Positions 1-6,304 are shown, numbered from the stretch's first letter. The stretch: DNA of 6,524 nt from Chloroflexota bacterium (GCA_021845945.1 JAJZRD010000214.1:1-6524); one strand, 5' to 3'. Numbers and translations: made by a program. Notes: a model not told the origin generated them from the letters alone.

Positions 1-21
1 GCCGCGCGGCAGATCTGGGAG

Positions 22-1101
22 TCAGATGCCGAGGCTGGGGCTGAAGCCCAGCACGAAAACCACCACGAAGTAAACGGCGTTCAGCGCTAGGCCCAGGGGA
101 ACTCCCAGCTTGGCCCATTCGCTGCTGGTGATCCCGAGCTTGCCCGCCGAGATGATGTTGGGGATGTTCCCCGGGATCAGCATCCCACCCGATATCAGCA
201 AGCCCATCAGCGCCGCATTGATCTGGGTCTGGGCCATGGCGGGGGCGATCTCGGCAGCCGTGAGGGTGGCGTTATCGAGGATCGCCGACACCATGTTGAG
301 CCAGAACAGTAGCTGGGGCGGCAGCTGGATGAAGTACTTGTTGATGATCACCTCCATGCCGGCACCCAGCAGGAAGAGGGCTGCCACGAAGGCGTATACC
401 TTGACGGCCCTCACGACGACCTCTTTGAGACCGCCCTCCTCGGCTTCGATCTCCACCTTCGTCGACTGTTTGGCTGCTCTCTTACCCACAAAGAAGACCC
501 CAAAGAGACCGCACGCCACCACGCCGGGCACGACCAGCACACCCAGTTGATCGAACAGATACCAGAAGTTGGCGTGGTAGGGAGGTCCGGCCAGCTTGAC
601 GACGGCAATGGTGGAGAGAGGCTCTCCCAGAGGGGTGAGCACCGCCCCGAGGCCGATGGAGAAGCAGGCGATGATCACCAGGTTTATCTTGTCCTTCCGC
701 TCCAGGGGCATCAGGTTGGTGAACTCCACCAACAGCAGGGAGGCGATGATGGCCGTGATGACGCTGGACAGCAACCCCAGCGCCACGATGATGGTGAATA
801 CGACCGCGCTCAGGGGAACCCTCTTCAGGACGCGGTACATGGCGTTCCCGAGAGCGCCCTTGCCATAGAAGAAGATCAAGCCGGCAAAGAGAACCGCCGG
901 CACAATCCCTTTCATGACCGGCTCTTCTGCCGCCGTCTTTACCAGCTCGATCTCCCACTTGCTGGTAACCGTGACGGCCAGAGCGCCCATGACGAAGAGA
1001 AACGCCTCCAGGTTCTCCTCGACCAGCTTGACTTTGAAGGGCGCTACCAGGACGACCAGGAAAACTGCGAACAAGGCCAGGTCGACTGGGGTTGGCTGCA
1101 T
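22..1101 (-). CDS. DUF1646 family membrane transporter, putative Na+/cation carrier
   Basis: This 359-residue protein is hydrophobic throughout, with roughly ten membrane-spanning stretches. It is recognised as DUF1646 by a paired layout like that of the ion transporter (NhaD/ArsB-like) superfamily: LTPLGEPLSTI at residues 155-165 in the first half, and LDNATLTAAE from 275 plus PGNIPN around 310-315 in the second. The LDNxT motif resembles the ion-site region of NhaD Na+/H+ antiporters. A charged, lysine- and glutamate-rich loop near residues 208-230 separates the halves and is probably cytoplasmic. The ATG start is preceded by GAGGTGG (1115..1109) with 7-nt spacing. The gene lies 84 nt downstream of lipB on the same strand and may share its transcript. 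Family knowledge: some DUF1646 genes are preceded by sodium-sensing riboswitches, which supports a sodium role. Membership is fairly sure; the substrate is inferred. Confidence 0.82.
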   Translation of the reverse strand: MQPTPVDLALFAVFLVVLVAPFKVKLVEENLEAFLFVMGALAVTVTSKWEIELVKTAAEEPVMKGIVPAVLFAGLIFFYGKGALGNAMYRVLKRVPLSAVVFTIIVALGLLSSVITAIIASLLLVEFTNLMPLERKDKINLVIIACFSIGLGAVLTPLGEPLSTIAVVKLAGPPYHANFWYLFDQLGVLVVPGVVACGLFGVFFVGKRAAKQSTKVEIEAEEGGLKEVVVRAVKVYAFVAALFLLGAGMEVIINKYFIQLPPQLLFWLNMVSAILDNATLTAAEIAPAMAQTQINAALMGLLISGGMLIPGNIPNIISAGKLGITSSEWAKLGVPLGLALNAVYFVVVFVLGFSPSLGI

Positions 1102-1185
1102 CCGTTAACCACCTCTCACATCTTCACTATTCCGCGCTCGCGGATCTGGAGTTGGGATCAGCAGCAGTCGGCGCCGCCCCATCAG
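1102..1185 (-). other. lipB to DUF1646 intercistronic spacer with a small hairpin
   Basis: This 84-nt gap contains the perfect inverted repeat TCCGCG-CT-CGCGGA (1131-1144), which would fold as a 5-bp GC stem with a 4-nt loop, about 30 nt ahead of the DUF1646 start codon. No T-tract follows it on the minus strand, so it is not a standard intrinsic terminator. It could mark a processing site or part of a leader structure. I could not recognise a known riboswitch here. Confidence 0.3.
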
Positions 1186-1902
1186 CTAAGGGGTTGGGAA
1201 GCAGGCCCCGGCCGGCAGGGAGATGCCGGCTGAAGCCAGATCGGCAGGAGGGCAGGGGACCATCTCCAGGCCAAACAGGCGGGCGAAATGCCGCACCAGC
1301 GGGGGCCGGACCTCGGAGGGCCGCACGGGGCGCCCCAGCAGCCTGGCCATGGAGGTGACCCCTTTGTCCGTTATCCCGCAGGGGTTGATCAGTCCAAAGT
1401 GAGAAAGGTTGGGATCCACGTTCAAGGCAAAGCCGTGGGTGGTTATCCCCCCGGAGATGGCGACGCCTATGGCCGCCACCTTCTCCTCCCCCACCCACAC
1501 TCCAACGTGTCGTGGATCCTGCCCGGCCTCGATCCCAAACTCCCGGAGCAGGTCGATAATCACCCTCTCCAGGGTGTGGACGTACTGGGAGGCACCCAGG
1601 CCAAGTTGGCGCAGCGCCAGGATGGGGTAGCCCACCAGCTGCCCGGGGCCGTGGTAGGTCACGTCGCCCCCCCGAGTGCTTTGATGCACCGCCACTCCCT
1701 CGCGGCTCAGCAGTCCATCCGGAGCAAGGATGTTCGTCCGGCTAGCCCTGCGACCGAGGGTCAGAACGGGAGGGTGTTCCAGGGCGACCAGGACGTCGGG
1801 AAGCGCACCCACCCCCCGAGCCGCTGCGATGGCCCGCTGCAAGCGAAACGCCTCGCCGTACTCGACGAGGCCCAGTTCAAGAAGATAACAACGGTTGTGC
1901 AA
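1186..1902 (-). CDS. lipB: Octanoyl-[acyl-carrier-protein]:protein N-octanoyltransferase LipB
   Basis: LipB moves octanoate from acyl carrier protein to the lysine of lipoyl domains, the first step of de novo protein lipoylation in the cytoplasm; LipA then adds sulfur. The 238-residue protein has the family signature RGGDVTYHGPGQ at 77-88. It also has the two catalytic residues expected by homology: a lysine at 141 in EKVAAIG and a cysteine at 175 in NPCGI. The substrate-loop segment THGFALNV sits at 155-162. The start is TTG: an in-frame TGA lies four codons upstream (1914..1912), no ATG fits between, and GGTGAG (1916..1911) stands 8 nt ahead of the TTG. Length is normal for the family. It is divergent from moeA across a shared promoter region and upstream of a transporter gene. 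No LipA gene is visible in the window. Confidence 0.96.
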   Translation of the reverse strand: MHNRCYLLELGLVEYGEAFRLQRAIAAARGVGALPDVLVALEHPPVLTLGRRASRTNILAPDGLLSREGVAVHQSTRGGDVTYHGPGQLVGYPILALRQLGLGASQYVHTLERVIIDLLREFGIEAGQDPRHVGVWVGEEKVAAIGVAISGGITTHGFALNVDPNLSHFGLINPCGITDKGVTSMARLLGRPVRPSEVRPPLVRHFARLFGLEMVPCPPADLASAGISLPAGACFPTP

Positions 1903-1994
1903 GATGGCGACTCACCGTCGAGCCGTTTTGAATTAGCTCCCCAACACGCTAACGCGGCCCGTCGAACGGACAGGCGCAGGGGGTAACGGCTAGG

Positions 1995-2022
1995 ATTGTA
2001 CTACCCGACTTCCTTTTGTCAA
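1995..2022 (-). promoter_or_regulatory. Predicted sigma70 promoter for lipB
   Basis: On the minus strand a perfect -35 TTGACA (2022..2017) is followed by a 16-nt spacer and a -10 TACAAT (2000..1995), one base from consensus. Transcription would begin near 1988, giving a leader of about 85 nt before the TTG start of lipB. The -35 bases overlap the -35 of the opposing moeA promoter. Confidence 0.72.
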
Positions 2023-2044
2023 CCGCCGAACCCCGATGTATACT
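2016..2044 (+). promoter_or_regulatory. Predicted sigma70 promoter for the moeA-moaC-mogA cluster
   Basis: TTGTCA (2016-2021), an optimal 17-nt spacer and TATACT (2039-2044) form a near-consensus sigma70 promoter. Transcription would start near 2051, leaving a short leader of about 34 nt before the moeA ATG. That is too short for a molybdenum cofactor riboswitch aptamer. Confidence 0.75.
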
Positions 2045-2084
2045 TTCAAAACTGCGCTGAAGGCTTAACCCTGGAGAAGCTGCC

Positions 2085-3314
2085 ATGCTGTTGGACGTCG
2101 AGGTCGAGCAGGCGCTCGGCATCGTCCTCGGTTCCGTCTCGCCCCTGGCGAGGGAAATCCGCCCCCTATTGGATTGCCTCGGCTCGGTGTTGGCCGAAGA
2201 GGTCCCGGCCGACATGGACATCCCACCCTTCGACAACTCCGCCATGGACGGGTACGCCGTCATGGCCGCCGACACCGCGGGCGCCACCCCAGAGAAGCCG
2301 GTTTCCCTGCGGGTCATCGCCGATCTGCCTGCCGGATACCCGCCCCACGCCCTGGTGCGGTCTGGAGAAGCCGTGCGGATCATGACGGGCGCGCCGATGC
2401 CCTCGGGCACCGACGCCGTGGTCAGGACCGAGGAGGTGGAGCGGGGCGACTGGACCGTCCTGATATCGAAGCCGGTCCCCAGTGGAAACGACTTGCGACG
2501 GGCCGGCGAAGACGTCAGGAAAGGGGAGGTGATCCTGCGCCAGGGCATCCCCCTGAGGCCCGCGGAGATCGGCATGCTGGCGACCCTCGGCCGAACCCGG
2601 GCCCAGGTGGTACGCACCCCCAGGGTGGCGGTTCTCGCCACCGGTGACGAGCTGGTCGCTCCCGACGAGCCGGTGACCCCCGGCAAGATCCGCAACAGCA
2701 ACCTGTACAGCATCTCGGCGCAGGTGAAGGCGTGCGGCGGGGAGCCGCTGCCGTTGGGCGTCGCTCGGGATACGGCAGCCGAACTGGAGGCCAGGATCCG
2801 CCAGGGGATCATCGGCGCCGACATGCTCCTCACCTCGGGCGGCGTCTCGGTCGGCGACTACGACGTGGTGAAGACGGTGCTGGCCCGCATGGGGGAGATC
2901 CTTTTTTGGCGGGTGAAGATGCGCCCCGGCTCCCCGGTTACCTTCGGCCGGATCGCGGGGAAGCCGATGTTCGGGCTGCCCGGCAACCCCTCGGCCTCCA
3001 TGGTGGCCTTCGAGCAGTTCGTTCGGCCGGCCATCCTCAAGATGTCGGGACGCACCCGGCTGAGGCGGCGCCAGGTGGAGGCTACCCTGGAGGAGGGCGT
3101 AAAGAACCGGGTGGGGGTCCGGAACTTCGTGCGAGCGATCGCCACCGAGGAGAAGGGGGAGTGGCGAGTGCGGCCGGCCGGATCCCAGGGATCGGGCATC
3201 CTGCGCACCATGGTGCAGGCCAACTCCATCCTGGTGATACCGGAGACCGTGGCCAGACTCCAACCGGGCGACCGCGCCACGGTGCAGATGCTGGACCTTC
3301 CCGAAGCAGACTAG
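2085..3314 (+). CDS. moeA: Molybdopterin molybdenumtransferase MoeA
   Basis: MoeA inserts molybdate into adenylylated molybdopterin, releasing AMP and completing molybdenum cofactor; it works in the cytoplasm as a dimer. The 409-residue protein is full length with all expected blocks: PPFDNSAMDGYAV (47-59), MTGAPMP (100-106), GTDAVV (108-113), ATGDEL (185-190), GKIRNSN (200-206), TSGGVSVGDYD (250-260), RVKMRPGSP (276-284) and FGLPGNPSAS (296-305). Asp55 and Asp258-Asp260 are the acidic residues expected in the active site. The C-terminal beta-domain spans about residues 325-409. The ATG follows GGAG (2073-2076) by 8 nt. It heads a cluster with moaC and mogA and has its own strong promoter upstream. 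Some genomes carry a second MoeA for tungsten; this sequence alone does not settle the metal. Confidence 0.97.
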   Translation: MLLDVEVEQALGIVLGSVSPLAREIRPLLDCLGSVLAEEVPADMDIPPFDNSAMDGYAVMAADTAGATPEKPVSLRVIADLPAGYPPHALVRSGEAVRIMTGAPMPSGTDAVVRTEEVERGDWTVLISKPVPSGNDLRRAGEDVRKGEVILRQGIPLRPAEIGMLATLGRTRAQVVRTPRVAVLATGDELVAPDEPVTPGKIRNSNLYSISAQVKACGGEPLPLGVARDTAAELEARIRQGIIGADMLLTSGGVSVGDYDVVKTVLARMGEILFWRVKMRPGSPVTFGRIAGKPMFGLPGNPSASMVAFEQFVRPAILKMSGRTRLRRRQVEATLEEGVKNRVGVRNFVRAIATEEKGEWRVRPAGSQGSGILRTMVQANSILVIPETVARLQPGDRATVQMLDLPEAD

Positions 3315-3409
3315 CGAGGACCGGGTAGTGGGGACTGAGGACTGAGCGATCGAGGCATCTATCCCGTCGTGAGTCCTCGGTCCTGAGGACTGAGTCTTGT
3401 GAGGCCTCA
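3315..3409 (+). repeat. moeA-moaC spacer with heptamer and inverted repeats
   Basis: Two tandem copies of the heptamer GGACTGA lie at 3332-3345. GGACTGAGGACT (3332-3343) can pair over 12 bp, with a single G-U, with AGTCCTCGGTCC (3372-3383). The second arm can instead pair locally with GAGGACT (3385-3391; 7 bp, 6-nt loop), so two mutually exclusive hairpins are possible. A perfect 10-bp palindrome TGAGGCCTCA (3400-3409) directly precedes the moaC ATG and contains its ribosome binding site. No T-run follows any stem, so this does not read as an intrinsic terminator. Confidence 0.6.
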
Positions 3410-3886
3410 ATGACCGAACTAACACACTTCGATGCCGACGGGCGAGCCCGCATGGTGGACGTGACCGGAAAGGGCGAGACGGTGCGGGAGGCCACCGCGC
3501 GAGGCACCGTCCGCATGAAACCCTCTACCCTGGGGTTGATCGAGCAGGGACGGGTGGCCAAGGGAGACGTCCTGTCCGTCGCCCAGGTGGCCGGCATCAT
3601 GGCTGCCAAGCGCACCCCCGACCTGATCCCGATGTGCCACCCCCTGCCCATCAGCGGCGTGGAGATGCAGTTCCGGCTGAACCGGGAGGAGTCGTCGGTG
3701 GAGATCGCCGCCACCGTGCGGCTGACGGGGAGGACCGGAGTCGAGATGGAGGCGCTCACCGCCGTCTCAGTGGCCGCCCTCACCGTCTACGACATGTGCA
3801 AGGCCGTCGACCGGGAGATGGTCATCGACCGGATCCGCCTGGTCCGCAAGTCCGGCGGCAAGAGCGGCGAGTTCCGCCGCGAGTAG
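3410..3886 (+). CDS. moaC: Cyclic pyranopterin monophosphate synthase MoaC
   Basis: MoaC converts the MoaA product 3',8-cyclo-7,8-dihydro-GTP to cyclic pyranopterin monophosphate, early in molybdenum cofactor synthesis. The 158-residue protein has the N-terminal RARMVDV (12-18), [14 protein letters not shown] (67-80), GVEMEALTA (110-118), YDMCKAVD (127-134) and SGGKSG near the end. The residues expected to be catalytic are all present: Lys51, His77, Asp128 and Lys131. Their positions match the E. coli numbering as I recall it. Length is typical. The ATG is preceded by GAGG with a 5-nt gap, embedded in a palindrome. It follows moeA after a 95-nt repeat-bearing spacer and precedes mogA by 12 nt, so it is probably in the same transcript. 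MoaA, its functional partner, is not encoded in the window. Confidence 0.97.
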   Translation: MTELTHFDADGRARMVDVTGKGETVREATARGTVRMKPSTLGLIEQGRVAKGDVLSVAQVAGIMAAKRTPDLIPMCHPLPISGVEMQFRLNREESSVEIAATVRLTGRTGVEMEALTAVSVAALTVYDMCKAVDREMVIDRIRLVRKSGGKSGEFRRE

Positions 3887-3898
3887 TAAGGGGTACCA

Positions 3899-4396
3899 AT
3901 GGGCAAGCACAGCTACGCCATACTGACGGTCAGCGACAAGGGCTCGCGGGGGGAAAGGGAGGATCGGGGTGGCCCGGTCATCCGGCAGGTCGTCGCCGAG
4001 TTGGGCGGCGAGGTTGCGGCCTACGAGATCGTGCCCGACGAGAAGGCTCGCATCCAGGAGAAGATAGTCGGCTGGGCAGATCAACTGGGCGTCGACGTGG
4101 TGCTGATCACCGGCGGCACCGGCCTCGCCCCCAGAGACGTGACCCCTACGTCGACCCTGGAGGTCATCGACTACGAAGTGCCGGGGATCCCCGAAGCCAT
4201 GCGCGCCGAGAGCCTGAAGAAGACCCCGAACGCCATGCTCTCGAGGATGGTAGCGGGGGTTCGGGGCCGGACCCTGGTGGTGAACCTCCCCGGCAGCCCG
4301 CGGGCCGTCCAGGAGTGCCTGGAGGTCATCAAGGCCGCCCTCCCCCACGCCGTGGACACCCTCCGGGGAGAGGTAGGCGACCACGCCCGACCGTGA
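3899..4396 (+). CDS. mogA: Molybdopterin adenylyltransferase, MogA/MoaB family
   Basis: The protein is predicted to activate molybdopterin with ATP, giving the adenylylated form that MoeA uses for metal insertion. It has 165 residues: the N-terminal YAILTVSDKGSRGEREDRGG (6-25), the nucleotide/pterin site TGGTGLAPRDVTP (71-83, with Asp80 as the expected key acid), a conserved acid at Asp47, and NLPGSPRAV (129-137). In most relatives the residue after DVTP is glutamate; here it is Thr84, a small departure in an otherwise standard site. The length is closer to MoaB-type proteins (about 170) than to E. coli MogA (195), so the symbol is a choice between close names. The ATG follows AAGGGG (3889-3894, inside the TAA GGGG run after the moaC stop) by 4 nt. 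The gene ends 11 bp from the convergent response regulator gene. Confidence 0.92.
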   Translation: MGKHSYAILTVSDKGSRGEREDRGGPVIRQVVAELGGEVAAYEIVPDEKARIQEKIVGWADQLGVDVVLITGGTGLAPRDVTPTSTLEVIDYEVPGIPEAMRAESLKKTPNAMLSRMVAGVRGRTLVVNLPGSPRAVQECLEVIKAALPHAVDTLRGEVGDHARP

Positions 4397-4407
4397 GCCA
4401 GGGCCCC
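4397..4407. other. 11-bp gap between convergent genes
   Basis: mogA (plus) and the receiver gene (minus) end tail to tail with only 11 bp between their stop codons. There is no room for an intrinsic terminator between the genes, so transcripts probably run into the opposite coding region or end by Rho. Confidence 0.85.
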
Positions 4408-4779
4408 CTATTTGGTTATGTAGCGTCTTACCGTATCCACCAGCTGGTTGACGTCGAAAGGCTTCGGCATAAAGCCATCCGCCTTGGCTTCTGTGAGGTC
4501 GGGGTTCGGCGCAGCGCTGAACAGCAAGACGGGTATGCTGGAGGTGGCAGGGTCATCCTTTATCCGGCGAGACACCTCGCGTCCGTCCAGTCCAGGCATC
4601 ATCACGTCCACCATCGCCAGGTCGGGATGCTCCTCCCTCGCTAACCGGAGCGCCTCCGGACCGTCGGGGGCCTGGATCACCTGGTAGCCCTCCAACTCCA
4701 GCGCGAACGCCACCAGCTCGGTGATGGCCTCCTCGTCGTCCGCCACGAGGATCTTCTTGTCGGTACCGTTGCCAGTCAT
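4408..4779 (-). CDS. Single-domain CheY-like response regulator
   Basis: This is a stand-alone receiver of 123 residues with no output domain. All expected features are present: an acidic pair Asp14-Asp15 after KKILVA, phospho-acceptor Asp58 in VDVMMPGLDG, the switch residue Ser88 in LLFSAA, and Lys106 in MPKPF. It should be phosphorylated on Asp58 by a histidine kinase and act through protein contact rather than DNA binding. Its ATG overlaps the TGA of the upstream KaiC-like ATPase gene in an ATGA arrangement, and a GGAGG site (4792..4788) sits 8 nt ahead inside that gene, so the two are probably translationally coupled. No histidine kinase is encoded in the window, so the kinase must be elsewhere. 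The ATPase is a plausible partner by linkage only. The gene converges on mogA with an 11-bp gap. Confidence 0.93.
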   Translation of the reverse strand: MTGNGTDKKILVADDEEAITELVAFALELEGYQVIQAPDGPEALRLAREEHPDLAMVDVMMPGLDGREVSRRIKDDPATSSIPVLLFSAAPNPDLTEAKADGFMPKPFDVNQLVDTVRRYITK

Positions 4780-6227
4780 TGGGCACGCCTCCCCCGCCAG
4801 TGGCCGATGCCCGTCAACACCGCCTCGGCGCTTCCGAAGGTGTTGGCCACGTGGAGCCCTCCCTCCGATATGGTGAACTCTCGAATGGAGGGGTCAAAGT
4901 CACTCTCTCTCACCTTGAGGATCGAGATCAGTCGATGGAGCTCCGACCGCAGCTCCACGTATTGCAGCGTCACGATGTTGTCCAGGGCAGCCCCGACCTG
5001 ATCGTAGAAGGAGCCGTCCAATCCGATCCCCACGAGCCGGGGCAGCTCGTGAGTCAGGATCGTGGTCACGTTCCTGCTGCTCACGGCGGCCCCCAGAGCG
5101 GTGACGAAGGGCTGGGAGCGGCCGGTGCCGGCTAGCGCCGCCATCACCCCGTCCATCCCATCGATCACCAGCCTTCGGGCGCCGACGCTATCCACCAACT
5201 CCAGGATCTGCCAGGCCACCCTGTCCGGGATCAGCTCCAGGGAGGGCACCCAATGCAGCTGCACGCTTCCCTCCTGGATCATCCTCCCGAGGCCGAGCCC
5301 CAGGGCATCGGCTTTAGCGACGAGGCGCGAGGGCGCTTCGTCCAGCCCCAGGTAGACCCCTCGCTCCCCCCGGTTTCCCCCTTCGGCCAGGAAGCCCAGC
5401 CCCAGGGTAGTCTTGCCGGCGCCGGGGACTCCGGCGACCAGGGTAACGGACCCCGAAGGGATCCCGCCATGCAGCATCTGATCCAAGCCCGGCGACCCCG
5501 TCGGTACCCGAGTCCATTGGCCCGGGGGCTCGCTTATCCCCTCTGAGCTCAAGGCGGCTTCCAGTCGTGGATACACCGTCACCCCATCGTGAGTTATGGT
5601 GAGGGCATGCCGCCCGGCGAGATGCTCCGAGCCCCGCAGCTTCATGACCTCCAGGTGCCTTTGCGCCCCCAGATTGCCGGGCTCCAGCGTCAAGGTGAGG
5701 ATACCCTCGGCTACGGCGAACTCCGGGTCCGTGGCCTCCCACTCGACCCAGGGCCCCAGCACCAGGGTCGTGGCTCCCAGGGACCGGAGCTGGGCGTTGA
5801 GGTCGAACACGAACCGCCGGAAGTCCAGGGGAGTGGGCGCTGCCGCCTTCAAGGTGGAGATGCCGTCCAGCACCACCAGCGAGGCTTTGTGCTCCAGGGA
5901 CAGCATGCGAACCTCGTCCAGCACCGCCGGGAGGCCACCCTCCTCCAGCTTACTGTAGACGCTGATGTAGTAGACCCGGTGCGCCACCATGGCCGGATCG
6001 AAGAAGCTGAAACCCCTGGCGTGGCCCACCAACCGCTCAGCGGTCTCCGACAGTGCTACCAGGTAGAGCACCCGCCCCCCTTGCCTGGTGTGATGGTAGC
6101 TGATTTGCTGGGCCAGGGTCGTCTTACCCGTTCCAGGCAAGCCGCCAACGACGTGCAGCGCCCTGGGCCTGAGCCCGCCGTGGAGCACACGGTCCAGCCC
6201 GCTGACCCCCGTGGATATCGGCTCCAT
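4776..6227 (-). CDS. Tandem RecA-fold KaiC-like ATPase
   Basis: Two KaiC/RAD55-type ATPase domains make up this 483-residue protein. Domain 1 (about 1-225) has STGVSGLDRVLHGG, Walker A GLPGTGKT (29-36) and a Walker B strand ending in Asp121. Domain 2 (about 238-475) has PTGSPGLDQMLHGG, Walker A GVPGAGKT (266-273) and Walker B Asp356. Both keep the KaiC-type tail pattern (VMKLRGSEH in domain 1; LQYVELRSE, then ILKVRES and IREFTIS in domain 2). By alignment from memory, the KaiC phosphosites Ser431-Thr432 are Gly412-Ala413. The tandem Glu pair of KaiC is Ser60-Glu61 in domain 1 and Asp296-Glu297 in domain 2. The protein ends soon after domain 2, without the KaiA-binding tail. ATG follows a strong AGGAGGAGG (6241..6233). 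It is coupled to a receiver gene, suggesting a signalling ATPase of unknown output. Confidence 0.9.
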   Translation of the reverse strand: MEPISTGVSGLDRVLHGGLRPRALHVVGGLPGTGKTTLAQQISYHHTRQGGRVLYLVALSETAERLVGHARGFSFFDPAMVAHRVYYISVYSKLEEGGLPAVLDEVRMLSLEHKASLVVLDGISTLKAAAPTPLDFRRFVFDLNAQLRSLGATTLVLGPWVEWEATDPEFAVAEGILTLTLEPGNLGAQRHLEVMKLRGSEHLAGRHALTITHDGVTVYPRLEAALSSEGISEPPGQWTRVPTGSPGLDQMLHGGIPSGSVTLVAGVPGAGKTTLGLGFLAEGGNRGERGVYLGLDEAPSRLVAKADALGLGLGRMIQEGSVQLHWVPSLELIPDRVAWQILELVDSVGARRLVIDGMDGVMAALAGTGRSQPFVTALGAAVSSRNVTTILTHELPRLVGIGLDGSFYDQVGAALDNIVTLQYVELRSELHRLISILKVRESDFDPSIREFTISEGGLHVANTFGSAEAVLTGIGHWRGRRAQ

Positions 6228-6242
6228 CGGTCCCTCCTCCTA

Positions 6243-6270
6243 TCGTAGCAGTCAGCAATCAGCCGTCAGC
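6243..6270 (-). repeat. Four-unit heptamer array upstream of the KaiC-like gene
   Basis: Four consecutive 7-bp units on the plus strand each end in AGC: TCGTAGC, AGTCAGC, AATCAGC, CGTCAGC. The last three share TCAGC, giving a consensus of NNTCAGC; on the minus (transcribed) strand this reads GCTGANN. The array begins immediately upstream of the AGGAGGAGG ribosome binding site of the ATPase gene, so it falls in its leader or promoter region. Confidence 0.65.
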
Positions 6271-6304
6271 TCTTGCCCTGCCGCTTCATCCCATATCGCC
6301 CTAT

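Noticed and set aside
1..10. Perfect palindrome GCCGCGCGGC downstream of the DUF1646 gene
   Set aside because: A 10-bp all-GC palindrome is expected fairly often in such DNA. It could be part of a terminator cut by the window edge, but nothing more supports it.
547..1233. Plus-strand open frame of 228 codons opposite the DUF1646 gene
   Set aside because: The translation is rich in Gln, Asp, Gly and His without domain motifs, while the opposite strand encodes a clear membrane protein with its own ribosome binding site.
2045..2084. Molybdenum cofactor riboswitch before moeA
   Set aside because: The predicted leader is about 34 nt, far too short for that aptamer, and no extended paired structure is visible.
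2166..3425. Long minus-strand open frame (419 codons) opposite moeA
   Set aside because: It lies entirely antisense to a well-conserved MoeA reading frame, has low-complexity Gly/Arg/His/Pro-rich composition typical of shadow frames in GC-rich DNA, and has no recognisable motif.
3634..4644. Plus-strand open frame across moaC, mogA and into the receiver gene
   Set aside because: It is out of frame with two certain genes and Arg/Gly/Pro-rich; a shadow.
4408..6227. A circadian KaiABC-type clock
   Set aside because: No kaiA or kaiB is present, the phosphorylated Ser-Thr pair is replaced by Gly-Ala, and the C-terminal tail is missing.
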